A stretch of 64,000 nt of DNA from Brevundimonas sp. MYb52 (GTDB lineage Bacteria; Pseudomonadota; Alphaproteobacteria; Caulobacterales; Caulobacteraceae). This document shows positions 48,313-60,201 of this stretch, piece by piece (the stretch's first letter is position 1; every line of letters starts with the position of its first letter). Under the pieces are notes generated by a model that made no database searches, was not told the origin of the DNA, and saw only the letters and a program-made list of their open reading frames with translations. A program made the position numbers and the translations under genes. Location: contig NZ_PCPB01000016.1 of assembly GCF_002979535.1 (NCBI RefSeq), positions 1 to 64,000 on the forward strand. The letters run 5' to 3'.

Positions 48313-50289
48313 TTACGCAAACTCCACCAGCACGTCGTCGGCGGCGACCGGATCACCGGCCTTGGCCCCGACCGCCTTCACCACGCCGTCACGCTCGGCC
48401 TTGAGGATGTTCTGCATCTTCATGGCTTCGATGATGGCGACGGTCTCGCCCGACTTGACCTCCTGCCCCACGCTTACGGGGATGTCGACGACCAGACCCG
48501 GCATGGGCGACAGCACCAGCTTGGAGGTGTCGGCGGCGATCTTTTCCGGCAGACGCTGATACATCTCGGCGGCGCGCGGGGTCAGGACGCGGACGCGGGC
48601 CCTGGCCGCCCGGTGGCGGATGTCGAAGCCGTCGGGGGCACGCTTGACCTCGGCGGTGAAGGGCTCGTCATCAAGCACGGCGCGGAACTGGGCCATGCCC
48701 GGGCGCCAGTCGATCTCCGACAGGGTCAGGTCGCGCTCGTCCAGCGAGATGACCAGATCCTCGGCCTCGTCATAGGACAGCGACACCGCGTGGCCTTCAC
48801 GGCCGATCAGCACGGTCCAGTCGGTGCGTTCCGACGGATCGCCCGCCTGCTCGGCCAGGACCTCGTTCATCGCCGCGGCCACGGTGATGAAGATGTCCTT
48901 CTGCGCCTCGCTGGGCTCCAGACCGCGGAAGCCGTCGGGGAACTCGTCCTTGATGTAGCTGGTCGACAGCTCGCCGGACTTGAAGCGGTCCTGATCCATC
49001 ACCGCCGACAGGAAGGGCACGTTGTGGCCCAGACCCGACAGGTGGGTGTCTTCCAGCGCGCGGGCCATGCCCTCGACGGCGGCGTCGCGCGTTTCGCCCC
49101 AGGCGCACAGCTTGGCGATCATGGGGTCGTAGAACATGCTGATCTCGTCGCCCTCGCGGACGCCAGAATCGTTGCGGACCGTATAGTCCCCCTGATCACC
49201 CTCTTCCGGCTGCTCATAGCGCACCAGACGGCCGATCGACGGCAGGAAGCCGCGATAAGGGTCCTCGGCGTAGATGCGGCTTTCGATGGCCCAGCCGTTG
49301 ATCGACAGGTCTTCCTGTTTGAAGCCCATGGTCTCGCCCGCCGCCGAACGGATCATCTGCTCGACCAGATCGACGCCGGTGATCAGCTCCGTCACCGGGT
49401 GCTCGACCTGCAGACGGGTGTTCATTTCCAGGAAGTAGAAGCTGCGGTCCTGCCCGGCCACGAACTCGACCGTGCCGGCCGAGTCGTAGTTCACGGCGCG
49501 GGCCAGAGCCACGGCCTGATCGCCCATGGCCTTGCGCGTTGCGTCGTCCAGCAGGGGCGACGGGGCCTCTTCGATGACCTTCTGGTTGCGACGCTGGATC
49601 GAGCATTCGCGGTCGAACAGCGAGACGATGTTGCCGTGCTTGTCGCCCAGCACCTGAATCTCGATGTGGCGCGGATTGACGATGAACTTCTCGAGGAAGA
49701 CGCGGTCGTCGCCGAAGGCGGTCAGGGCCTCGGCCTTCACCGCCGCAAAGCCTTCAGCCATGTCGGCGTCGGAATGGGCGACGCGGATGCCCTTGCCGCC
49801 GCCGCCAGCCGAGGCCTTGATCATGACCGGATAACCGATCTCGTTGGCGATCTTCACCGCCTCTTCGGTCGATTCAATCAGGCCCATGTGGCCCGGCACG
49901 GTCGAGACGCCCGCTTCAGCGGCGAACTTCTTGGACGTGATCTTGTCGCCCATGGCCTCGATGGCGTGCGGGTTCGGGCCGATGAAGGTGATGCCCTCGG
50001 CCTCCAGACGACGCGCGAAGACCGGGTTTTCCGACAGGAAACCAAAGCCGGGGTGAACCGCCTCGGCGCCCGACTGACGCACCGCGTCCACGATCTTGTC
50101 CTGGATCAGATAGGACTGGGCCGCGGGCGACGGGCCGATGTGGATGGTCTCGTCAGCCATCTCGCAGGCCAGCGAACCGGCGTCGGCGTCCGAGTAAACG
50201 AGCACCGTCTTGATGCCCATCTTGCGGCAGGTCTTGATGATGCGAACCGCGATCTCGCCCCGGTTGGCGATGAGGATTTTCTTGAACAT
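48313..50289 (-). CDS. pccA: propionyl-CoA carboxylase alpha subunit (biotin carboxylase + biotin carrier)
   Basis: 658-aa biotin enzyme subunit. The biotin carboxylase domain occupies about residues 1-445 (KILIANRGEIAVRIIKTCRKMG, ATP-grasp glycine loop KASAGGGGKGIRV, EFVAGQDRSFYFLEMNTRLQVEHPVTE). A BT-type linker domain follows, then the C-terminal carrier domain with biotinyl lysine K624 in EAMKMQNIL. Together with PccB it carboxylates propionyl-CoA to (2S)-methylmalonyl-CoA. It is the third gene of the operon, after the 129-aa unknown. Confidence 0.95.
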   Translation of the reverse strand: MFKKILIANRGEIAVRIIKTCRKMGIKTVLVYSDADAGSLACEMADETIHIGPSPAAQSYLIQDKIVDAVRQSGAEAVHPGFGFLSENPVFARRLEAEGITFIGPNPHAIEAMGDKITSKKFAAEAGVSTVPGHMGLIESTEEAVKIANEIGYPVMIKASAGGGGKGIRVAHSDADMAEGFAAVKAEALTAFGDDRVFLEKFIVNPRHIEIQVLGDKHGNIVSLFDRECSIQRRNQKVIEEAPSPLLDDATRKAMGDQAVALARAVNYDSAGTVEFVAGQDRSFYFLEMNTRLQVEHPVTELITGVDLVEQMIRSAAGETMGFKQEDLSINGWAIESRIYAEDPYRGFLPSIGRLVRYEQPEEGDQGDYTVRNDSGVREGDEISMFYDPMIAKLCAWGETRDAAVEGMARALEDTHLSGLGHNVPFLSAVMDQDRFKSGELSTSYIKDEFPDGFRGLEPSEAQKDIFITVAAAMNEVLAEQAGDPSERTDWTVLIGREGHAVSLSYDEAEDLVISLDERDLTLSEIDWRPGMAQFRAVLDDEPFTAEVKRAPDGFDIRHRAARARVRVLTPRAAEMYQRLPEKIAADTSKLVLSPMPGLVVDIPVSVGQEVKSGETVAIIEAMKMQNILKAERDGVVKAVGAKAGDPVAADDVLVEFA

Positions 50290-50341
50290 CAGAGGGTCCT
50301 ACCGACGGCTTGGATGCGTCGTGAAAAACAATTTGAAAGTG

Positions 50342-50727
50342 TCAATCGAGTAGCCCCCATGTGAAGGGAGCATTGTCAGTAATGGCGTCGACCATCAGCA
50401 CATGATCAGCCGCGCCGCTTGGCCAATGGCCTGCGAATACGGACTGTCCATTCGAAAAGCGCAGTTCGTAGACGCCGCCGTGATGCTGGATTTCAATAAG
50501 ATTCGTTCCGATCATCGGGCCGATCATTGGAGCAAATACATACCCGTGAACGTCGCTACCGACAGTTGGACTCGCAGTCGAAGATAACCAGCCGCTCCAA
50601 CTGATCCGATAGCTATGCGGCTCACGCGACAGTTCCAGCCAACCCTCGAACAGGCTGATGCCCAGCCAATCGAACCGGGCACCAGCCAGTGCGGCATTAA
50701 CTTCCGCAAGAAACTCAACGTCGCAGG

Positions 50728-50731
<4 letters not shown>
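50342..50731 (-). CDS. 129-aa unknown protein between pccB and pccA
   Basis: Hypothetical protein with a GTG start at 50731 that overlaps the pccB stop (GTGA), so it should be translated with the carboxylase. The sequence looks like one small beta-rich domain ([68 protein letters not shown]). It has no signal peptide, no Cys cluster and no motif I know. Base composition and codon use are less G+C-biased than in the flanking pcc genes, which hints at later insertion. A role in carboxylase assembly or regulation is possible only by position. Confidence 0.68.
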
Positions 50732-52263
<1,532 letters not shown>

Positions 52264-52309
52264 GGTTTGGGCGACTCCCTGCAATCTTTGACGATCACCA
52301 AGCCGCTTC

Positions 52310-52396
52310 GTTGCAAAAAGGCAATCGCAACTTTGCAAAAGGGGCGTAAGTGCGTAAGCCTGCCAAGGTCGATGGGCTGTTTTGCAAAGTTGCGAT
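52310..52396. promoter_or_regulatory. PccR operator region (inverted TTTGCAAAGTTGCGAT sites)
   Basis: The 16-base sequence TTTGCAAAGTTGCGAT occurs at 52381-52396 (+) and exactly inverted at 52324-52339 (-); a third partial site GTTGCAAA lies at 52310-52317. TTTGCAAA is the core I recall for PccR, the regulator of propionyl-CoA carboxylase in Rhodobacter. The region sits between pccB and the divergent pccR-like gene, and the right-hand site overlaps that gene's ATG, so autoregulation is expected. Confidence 0.8.
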
Positions 52397-53804
52397 GGCG
52401 GAAAAACTCTATCTCGGGGCCAAGGTGCGCAAGCTGCGCGAGGCGCGCGGCTGGACGCTGGAAGCCTGCGCCGGGCGGCTGGCCCTGTCGCCCAGCTACC
52501 TGTCGCAGATCGAGACCAATCAACGCCCGGCGACGGCGCGGGTTCTGATCGCCCTGACGCGGGCCTTCGATGTGGACGCCAGCCTGTTCGATCTGGACGG
52601 CGACGCCCGCCTGATCGCCGACCTGCGCGAGGCCGTCACCGACGTGGCCGGCCACGCCGAGGCGCCCTCGCCGGTCGAGCTGAAGCAGGCGGTGACCAAC
52701 ACCCCCCGGCTGGCGCGTCAGTTCCTCGCCCTGCATCAGGACTATCGCCGGCTGGACGAGCGGCTGAAGACCCTGAACGAGACCCTGGGCCGGGACGAGC
52801 GGGCGCAGGCGGCGCCTGCCCTGCCCTATGAGGCCGTCCGCGACTTCTTCCACTATCGCGACAACTACATCGACGTTCTGGATCAGGCGGCGGAAGCGCT
52901 GGCGGAACAGCTGGGGCTGGGTGCGGGCGGCCATCCTGAACGCGATCTGGAGGCGGCATTGAACGACCTGTGCGGGGTCCGCCTGGCGACCGGCGAGGGA
53001 CGCGGGGCCATGCGGCGCTTCGACCCGACGGCGCGCATCCTCTATGTCGACGCCAGCCTGCCCGGCGCGACGCGCTCTTTCCTGATGGCGCACCAACTGG
53101 TGCTGCTGCGCTTCCACGACCTGATCGAGCACGAACTGGACCGGGCGGCCTTCGACATTCCGGCCGCGCGCGACGTCTGCCGGGTGGGTCTGGCCAACTA
53201 TGCGGCTGGGGCCCTGCTGCTGCCCTATCGCCGCTTCCTCGAGGCGGCGCGCGAGCTGCGTCACGACGTGGACCGCTTACGGAACCGTTTTCACGTCAGC
53301 TTCGAACAGGTCTGCCACCGGCTCTCGACCCTGCAACGCCCCGGCTGGCGCGGCGTGCCCTTCTATTTCGCGCGGGTGGATATGGCCGGGAACATCACCA
53401 AGCGGCACAGCGCCACGCGGTTCCAGTTCGCCCGCTTCGGCGGCGCCTGCCCGCTGTGGAACGTGCACGAGGCTTTCGGCGCGCCGGACCGCATCCTGGT
53501 CAATCTGTCGGAGATGCCCGACGGCTCGCGCTACATCTGCATCGCCAAGAGCGTGTCCAAGCCGGGCGGGTCCTACCTCGAACCCGACCGCCGCTACGCC
53601 CTGGGCCTCGGCTGCGAGATCGAACACGCAGATCAGCTGGTTTACGCCGCAGGCCTCGACCTGAACGGCCCGCCGACCCGCATGGGCGTCAGTTGCCGCA
53701 TCTGCGAGCGCACCGACTGCGCCCAGCGGGCCTTCCCGCCCATCGACCGGACCCTGCGCGTGCCTGAAAACGTGCGCGGCGTCATCCCCTACACCTTGAG
53801 CTAG
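52395..53804 (+). CDS. pccR: PccR/ScfR-family short-chain fatty acyl regulator
   Basis: 469-aa transcription factor: an N-terminal XRE helix-turn-helix ([41 protein letters not shown]), an IrrE/ImmA-like central region lacking a clear HExxH ([17 protein letters not shown]), and a C-terminal DUF2083-type domain with CRICERTDC. It is predicted to control the adjacent propionyl-CoA carboxylase operon in response to acyl-CoA. The start is uncertain. ATG 52395 fits homologues but has no ribosome site and overlaps an operator, as in a leaderless mRNA. An in-frame GTG at 52350 has AAAAGGGG upstream and would add 15 residues. Confidence 0.88.
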   Translation: MAEKLYLGAKVRKLREARGWTLEACAGRLALSPSYLSQIETNQRPATARVLIALTRAFDVDASLFDLDGDARLIADLREAVTDVAGHAEAPSPVELKQAVTNTPRLARQFLALHQDYRRLDERLKTLNETLGRDERAQAAPALPYEAVRDFFHYRDNYIDVLDQAAEALAEQLGLGAGGHPERDLEAALNDLCGVRLATGEGRGAMRRFDPTARILYVDASLPGATRSFLMAHQLVLLRFHDLIEHELDRAAFDIPAARDVCRVGLANYAAGALLLPYRRFLEAARELRHDVDRLRNRFHVSFEQVCHRLSTLQRPGWRGVPFYFARVDMAGNITKRHSATRFQFARFGGACPLWNVHEAFGAPDRILVNLSEMPDGSRYICIAKSVSKPGGSYLEPDRRYALGLGCEIEHADQLVYAAGLDLNGPPTRMGVSCRICERTDCAQRAFPPIDRTLRVPENVRGVIPYTLS

Positions 53805-53818
53805 GGTGCAAAAGAAAA

Positions 53819-53841
53819 CCCCGCCGGACGGACCGGCGGGG
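53819..53841. terminator. bidirectional terminator
   Basis: A perfect 9-bp stem (CCCCGCCGG with its complement, loop ACGGA) with an A-rich left flank and TTCAGTTTTT on the right, between the convergent pccR and TonB receptor genes. Confidence 0.9.
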
Positions 53842-53867
53842 CTTCAGTTTTTCCGGGGCTGGAAACC

Positions 53868-56075
53868 CTAGAAGTTGGCGGTCACGCTCAGCGTCACAGT
53901 GCGCGGCGCGCCGTAGAAGCCGATGACGGAATCCCCGGTGATGGGCGCCGGGAAGTTGTAGCCGCCGGCGCGATAGCGTTCGTCCGACAGGTTGCGACCC
54001 GCGAGACTGACCCGATAACGACCGTCCGGCGCGGTCCACATCAGGGTGGCGTCATAGAGCCAGTAGGCGCCCTGATCGAGCAGCGGGATCGGCGTCTCGA
54101 ACATCTGGGTCGCCCCGCGATACGAGGCCATCGGCGTGAAGATGAGCGAGCCGCGATCACCCAGATCGACGCTGTAGGGCAGCGCGATGTTGGCCGTCCA
54201 ATCCGGCGTGTTCTGGAAGTGGCGTTCGTCCGCCATGTTTTCGCGCTGGCCGGTCAGCGGATTGAAGGTGACGAACTCGTTGAACTTGGCGTCCAGGTAG
54301 CCCAGCGTCAGACGCGGTATGAAGCTGTCGGTGATCCGCGCGCTGGCTTCCAGTTCCCAGCCCCAGATCTCGCTGGAGCCGGCGTTATCGACGAAGCTGA
54401 CGACCGAGGTCGGCGGAATGAAGAACTGCGAGGTGATCTGCTGGTCGGTGTATTCCGACTTGAACAGGGCCGTAGCGAAGTTGATGCGACGATCCAGCAG
54501 CGAGCCCTTCAGCCCGATCTCGTAGGTATCGACCAGTTCGGGCTGATAGCCGTTGACCGTCTCGGGGTAGAGGCTGGCGTCGCCGCGCATGTCGAAGCCG
54601 CCCGACTTGAAGCCGCGTCCGAACGAGGCGTAACCCGTTAGTTCCGGCGTGAACTTGTAGCTGGCGCTAATCCGGGGCGTGAACTCCGAATAGTCGTCCG
54701 AGTTGGTGTAGTCGGTCAGGGGCGCGCCCAGCGGAACGGCTGCGGCGTTGCCGAAGAAGGGACTCTTGATGCCCAGATAGTTCTGGCGCAGTTGATCGAC
54801 GCTCTTCTTGTCCTTGGTCCAGCGCCCGCCGACCGACAGCGACAACTGGTCCGTCAGATCGTAGCTGAAGTCAGCGAAGACGGCGAAGCTCTCGGTATCG
54901 ACCTTGCCGCCGGTAAAGGTGGTCAGATTGGCCAGGCCGACGACCGTGTCGAAGGCGCCTTCCGCCGAGGCGTCCATGTAGAAGACGCCCGCGACGCCCT
55001 GCCAGCGCTCGCCCTCGAACAAGACCTGGAATTCCTGGGTGAACTGGCTGTCGGCATAGTAGCCGGGGATGTCGAGGATCGGTTGCGGCAGACCGTCGAA
55101 GTCGATGCCGTCGCCCTTGGTGTCGCCGTCGCGCCAAGCCGTCACGGACTTGAGGGTCACGGCGTCGTTGACGTTCCATTCCCCGGTAAAGGACAGGCCG
55201 CGTGTGCGCACATAGCCGTCGTCGCCGATGCCCGCGCGGGTGTCGTAGATGCCGTCGGTCATCGGCGCCTTCAGGCGATAGCCGTGACGGGCGTTGGACT
55301 CGTCCTCGGTGATGTCGCCCGCCAGGCGGAAGAAGAGGTCGTCGGTGGGGGTCCATTCAACACTGACGCGACCCGCCGTGACGTCCTTATTGTAGTGCTC
55401 AGCGCCCGTGGTCAGGTTCGTGCCGTAGCCGTCGCGGGTATAGCGAGCCACCGCGCCGCCGATGCGCAAGGTGTCGGTCAGCGGGGTCGAACCCGAGGCG
55501 ATCAGATCGACCTGATTGTAGCTGCCGTAGGCGCCCTTCAGCGTCAGTTCGGGGTCCTGGCTCAGGCGCTTGGTGACGTATTTGATCGCGCCGCCGATGG
55601 TGTTGCGGCCATAGAGGGTGCCCTGGGGCCCGCGCAGGACCTCCAGCCGCTCGATGTCGAAAATGTCCAGCACGGCGCCCTGCGGACGGGCCACATAGAC
55701 GTCATCCACGTAGAGGCCGACGCCTGGCTCGAAGCCCCACAGCGGGTCCTGCTGACCGACCCCGCGGATAAAGCTGGTCAGGGTCGAGTTGGTGCCGCGC
55801 GCGATCTGGACCGTGGCGTTCGGGGTCTGCTGCTGCAGGGTGGTGATGTCGGCGGCGCCGGTCTGCTCCAGACGCTCAGAGCTGACGGCGGTGACAGCGA
55901 CCGGCACGTCCTTCAGGCTTTCCTCGCGGCGGCGCGCGGTGACGACGATGTCGTCGACGCTGGAGGCCTGCTCAGTGTCCGTCGCCTGCTGGGCGAAGCT
56001 CGGCGCCGCGCAGAGCGAAGCCGTGATGAAGACGCTGGTCATCAGCGCCAGACGCAACTGTCCTGTCGTTCGCAT
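53868..56075 (-). CDS. TonB-dependent receptor, divergent from esterase-tetR
   Basis: 735-aa outer-membrane receptor. Signal peptide (ends APSFAQQ), TonB-box-like DDIVVTARRREESLKDVPVAVTAV, plug with TSFIRGVGQQDPLWGFEPGVGLYVDDVYVARPQG and ERLEVLRGPQGTLYGRNTIGGAIKY, and barrel ending TVTLSVTANF. This is the common Caulobacterales/sphingomonad type that imports varied organics or siderophores; the substrate is not readable. It shares its upstream region and two TetR-like operators with the divergent carboxylesterase gene, so it may bring in an ester-containing compound. Confidence 0.88.
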   Translation of the reverse strand: MRTTGQLRLALMTSVFITASLCAAPSFAQQATDTEQASSVDDIVVTARRREESLKDVPVAVTAVSSERLEQTGAADITTLQQQTPNATVQIARGTNSTLTSFIRGVGQQDPLWGFEPGVGLYVDDVYVARPQGAVLDIFDIERLEVLRGPQGTLYGRNTIGGAIKYVTKRLSQDPELTLKGAYGSYNQVDLIASGSTPLTDTLRIGGAVARYTRDGYGTNLTTGAEHYNKDVTAGRVSVEWTPTDDLFFRLAGDITEDESNARHGYRLKAPMTDGIYDTRAGIGDDGYVRTRGLSFTGEWNVNDAVTLKSVTAWRDGDTKGDGIDFDGLPQPILDIPGYYADSQFTQEFQVLFEGERWQGVAGVFYMDASAEGAFDTVVGLANLTTFTGGKVDTESFAVFADFSYDLTDQLSLSVGGRWTKDKKSVDQLRQNYLGIKSPFFGNAAAVPLGAPLTDYTNSDDYSEFTPRISASYKFTPELTGYASFGRGFKSGGFDMRGDASLYPETVNGYQPELVDTYEIGLKGSLLDRRINFATALFKSEYTDQQITSQFFIPPTSVVSFVDNAGSSEIWGWELEASARITDSFIPRLTLGYLDAKFNEFVTFNPLTGQRENMADERHFQNTPDWTANIALPYSVDLGDRGSLIFTPMASYRGATQMFETPIPLLDQGAYWLYDATLMWTAPDGRYRVSLAGRNLSDERYRAGGYNFPAPITGDSVIGFYGAPRTVTLSVTANF

Positions 56076-56165
56076 TCTCGTTTCCTCTCCAGGCGCGGTC
56101 GTTTGGTCGCCGCTGATCTGAGTTGGTCTGACGGTGATCCGCGAACGGCCCCGCTGTCAACATCA

Positions 56166-56185
56166 TTCATTCCTGCATGAATGAA
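56166..56185. promoter_or_regulatory. palindromic TetR-type operator, site 1
   Basis: TTCATTC-N6-GAATGAA is a perfect 7-bp palindrome between the divergent TonB receptor and carboxylesterase genes. A third half-site TTCATTC lies at 56188-56194. Confidence 0.65.
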
Positions 56186-56220
56186 ACTTCATTCAACGGC
56201 TCGACAGCTGGGCGAGCGTT

Positions 56221-56238
56221 GTTCATTCTCAAATGAAC
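56221..56238. promoter_or_regulatory. palindromic TetR-type operator, site 2
   Basis: GTTCATT-N4-AATGAAC is a perfect 7-bp palindrome with the same TTCATT half-site as site 1 but a shorter spacer. It lies 31 bp upstream of the esterase start. The likely ligand is the TetR protein at 57793-58488. Confidence 0.65.
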
Positions 56239-56269
56239 GAGCGCGGCGAAGATCGCGCCTGGAGGAAGA

Positions 56270-57796
56270 ATGATGGATCAGGTCAATCTGGCCGCGACCT
56301 CGCCTGTCGCACACACTCCGTCCGGCGTCCTGCGCGGTCGACGTGAAGGAGCAGCGAACGTATTTCGCGGCGTGCCCTATGCCGCCTCCCCCGTCGGTGC
56401 GTTGCGCTGGAAGGCGCCGCAGCCGTTTCCGGCCTGGGACGGCGTGCGCGAGGCGATAGCGTTCGGCCCCTCCGCCCCTCAGGCCGGTCCCGCCGACGTG
56501 GCCGACATCGTCGCCATCGGCGGCGCGCCGGACCCGAGCGCTGAAGACTGCCTGACGCTGAATGTCTGGGCGCCCGCCGAGACCAGCGCCCCCGCCCCGG
56601 TCATGGTCTGGCTGCATGGCGGATCGAACCGGATGGGGGCCGGGTCCCTGCCCTTCTACGACGGCGCCGCCTTTGCACGTGACGGGGTGGTGCTGGTCAG
56701 CGTCAACTATCGTCTGGGCCAGCTCGGCTTCTTCGCCCACCCGGCGCTGAGCGCCGAGGCCGCGCCCAGCGAACCGCTGGGCAATCAGGCCCTGCTGGAT
56801 CAGATCGCGGCGCTGGAATGGGTGCGCGACCATGTGGCAGCCTTCGGCGGCGATCCCGCCAATGTCACCCTGTTCGGAGAATCCGCCGGGGGGCTCGACA
56901 TCCTGGCCCTGATGACGACGAAGCGGGCGCGCGGCCTGTTCCACAAGGTCGTTGTCCAGTCCGGCGGCGGCTGGTTGCCCGCCACGCCGCTGAAAACGGC
57001 GCAGGACCGCGGCGCGGCGGCCGCGACCGCGCTCGGCCTGAGCAACCCCGACGCCGCCGCCCTGCGCGCCGTCACGCCCGAGACGCTGACAGCCATCGAA
57101 GGCGCCTTTGGTCCGGTCATCGACGGTCGGCTGCTGGACCGCGACCCGATCAGCGCCTTCGCAAGCGGCGACTTCGCCGACGTGCCGCTGATGATCGGCG
57201 TCAACAGCGGCGAGGATTCCCTGCTCAACTACGGCGGCGGGCTGAAACGCTTTGGCCAGTTGATCAAGCCGAGCGCCAAGCTGGCCGCCCTCTATCCCGA
57301 AGCGAACGGGGACGAGGAGCAAATGATCCGCCTCGGCTTCCGCGACTTCGCCTTCGCCGCCCCGGCGCGCTGGGTGGCGTCGCGCCCGCGCCGGTCGAAA
57401 GCCTGGCTCTACACCTTTGACTATGTGGAAGAAGCCCGGCGCGAGACCATGCCGCGCGCCAACCACGCCGCCGAGATCTTCCACGTCTTCGAGACCCTGG
57501 ACCACCGCCCCGACGGCGCCCCGCCCGCAACCGAGGCCGACCGCGCGGTCAGCGCCGCCATGCACAAGCGCTGGGTCGGCTTCGCCAGAACGGGCGCGCC
57601 GGGCGCCGACTGGCCCGCCTATGTCCCTGCCGACGACGCCTGGATGGTGTTCAACGACACGCCCGGCGGCGAGGTGAAGCGCGGCTGGTGGAAGGCGGCG
57701 CTGGACCACCATGGGCGTAAAGGGAAGCTGCTGATCCTGCTGCTGCGGTTGCGGGATCGCCTGAGAACCCTGTTCTCGGCTAAAGTGAATCGATGA
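56270..57796 (+). CDS. type-B carboxylesterase/lipase
   Basis: 508-aa alpha/beta hydrolase of the carboxylesterase family. Signatures: GVLRGRREGAANVFRGVPYAASPVGALRW, EDCLTLNVWAP, the oxyanion loop VMVWLHGGSN, the nucleophile elbow GESAGG (S205), Glu in GVNSGED, and the His region RANHAAEIFHVF. No signal peptide is seen, so it is probably cytoplasmic. Tandem ATGs at 56270 and 56273 follow GGAGGAA; the second has better spacing. It overlaps the TetR gene by 4 nt (ATGA). Substrate is unknown but plausibly whatever the divergent TonB receptor imports. Confidence 0.9.
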   Translation: MMDQVNLAATSPVAHTPSGVLRGRREGAANVFRGVPYAASPVGALRWKAPQPFPAWDGVREAIAFGPSAPQAGPADVADIVAIGGAPDPSAEDCLTLNVWAPAETSAPAPVMVWLHGGSNRMGAGSLPFYDGAAFARDGVVLVSVNYRLGQLGFFAHPALSAEAAPSEPLGNQALLDQIAALEWVRDHVAAFGGDPANVTLFGESAGGLDILALMTTKRARGLFHKVVVQSGGGWLPATPLKTAQDRGAAAATALGLSNPDAAALRAVTPETLTAIEGAFGPVIDGRLLDRDPISAFASGDFADVPLMIGVNSGEDSLLNYGGGLKRFGQLIKPSAKLAALYPEANGDEEQMIRLGFRDFAFAAPARWVASRPRRSKAWLYTFDYVEEARRETMPRANHAAEIFHVFETLDHRPDGAPPATEADRAVSAAMHKRWVGFARTGAPGADWPAYVPADDAWMVFNDTPGGEVKRGWWKAALDHHGRKGKLLILLLRLRDRLRTLFSAKVNR

Positions 57797-58488
57797 CCGC
57801 CACCGAAACCAAGCCGCGCCCCAGGGCGAAAGCCAAGGCCCCGCCCAAGCCCAAGGCCCAGCGCCGCGAGGAGACGACGACCCGCATCCTCGACGTGGCC
57901 GAAGCCCTGTTTGCACGCGACGGCCTGCACGGCGTCACCCTGAAGGCCGTGGCCAAGGAGGCGGGCGTCGATACGGCCCTGCTGCACTATTATTTTGACG
58001 ACAAGAACCGGCTGTTCTCAACCGTCTTTGGTCGCCGGGCCGAGGTGGCGAACCAACTACGCCTCGACAGTCTGGACCGTTATGAGGCTGAGCATGGCGA
58101 CGCCATGACGGTGCGCGGGGCCATCGACGCCTTCCTGCGTCCGCTGTTCGTATTGTTCGATCAAGGCGACCCGGCATGGCTGAACTATGCGGCTCTAGTG
58201 GCCCAGGTGAACAACACCCCGGTCTGGGGCGGCGACACCATGCACCAGCATTTCGACCCGGTGATCCACCGCTTCATCGGCGTGTTGAAACGAATATCTC
58301 CCGAGACGCCTGAGCGTCAGGTCTACTGGTTCTATCACCTGCTGTCGGGGTCGCTGACCCTGTCGCTGGCCCAAACCGGCCGCATCGACGTCCTGTCCGG
58401 CGGCCTGTGCAAGTCCTCGGAAATGGGCGCCATCTGCGACGCCATGGAGGCCGTCTTCACCGGCGGTTTCGAAGCCATCCGCCGCTAG
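57793..58488 (+). CDS. TetR/AcrR family transcriptional regulator
   Basis: 231-aa repressor. A Lys/Pro/Ala-rich N-terminal tail (about 20 residues) precedes the TetR helix-turn-helix (TTTRILDVAEALFARDGLHGVTLKAVAKEAGVDTALLHYYFDDKNRLFSTVF), then an all-helical ligand domain (DAFLRPLFVLFDQGDPAWLNYAALVAQ). Being cotranslated with the esterase and near the paired TTCATT palindromes, it most likely represses both the esterase-tetR operon and the divergent TonB receptor, released by a substrate or product. Confidence 0.92.
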   Translation: MTATETKPRPRAKAKAPPKPKAQRREETTTRILDVAEALFARDGLHGVTLKAVAKEAGVDTALLHYYFDDKNRLFSTVFGRRAEVANQLRLDSLDRYEAEHGDAMTVRGAIDAFLRPLFVLFDQGDPAWLNYAALVAQVNNTPVWGGDTMHQHFDPVIHRFIGVLKRISPETPERQVYWFYHLLSGSLTLSLAQTGRIDVLSGGLCKSSEMGAICDAMEAVFTGGFEAIRR

Positions 58489-58498
58489 AGCGAAATCG

Positions 58499-58521
58499 GT
58501 TCAGATGCGCCGCATCTGAAC
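58499..58521. repeat. perfect inverted repeat after the TetR gene
   Basis: GTTCAGATGCG and CGCATCTGAAC (11-bp arms, 1-nt centre) start 11 bp after the TetR stop codon. There is no T-run on the plus side, so it is not a good terminator. It resembles short palindromic intergenic repeats of alphaproteobacteria. Confidence 0.6.
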
Positions 58522-58555
58522 TGAGATCTTCGCTTCAAAATCATGCCCAAAGAAA

Positions 58556-58584
58556 AACCCGACCTCAGCGCCTGAGGTCGGGTT
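58556..58584. terminator. terminator between tetR and mmsA
   Basis: A 13-bp perfect stem (AACCCGACCTCAG with its complement, loop CGC) preceded by AAAAA. On the minus strand the T-run follows directly, so it chiefly ends mmsA. Confidence 0.85.
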
Positions 58585-58593
58585 CCTGTCTCA

Positions 58594-60096
<1,503 letters not shown>

Positions 60097-60165
60097 GGTG
60101 GCGTTTCCCTGTGTGTCGTTGTGTTCGTTTCATCATGGCCTAGCAGAGAGATGGCGCGCCACCCA

Positions 60166-60201
60166 TTGCAATCTTGCATCCTATGCTGTGCAGTTCTGCA
60201 A
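60166..60201. promoter_or_regulatory. LysR operator overlapping its own start codon
   Basis: Two arms, TTGCA-N4-TGCA (60166-60178) and TGCA-N4-TGCAA (60189-60201), are inverted copies separated by 10 bp, between mmsA and the divergent LysR gene. The last base of the right arm is the A of the regulator's ATG. Confidence 0.65.

Noticed and set aside
44795..50364. Very long open frames on the plus strand (over 800 and 1200 codons) opposite mutB, mutA and pccA
   Set aside because: They mirror well-conserved minus-strand enzyme genes in very G+C-rich DNA, where antisense frames stay open by codon bias. Their translations (Arg/Gly/His-rich) match nothing.
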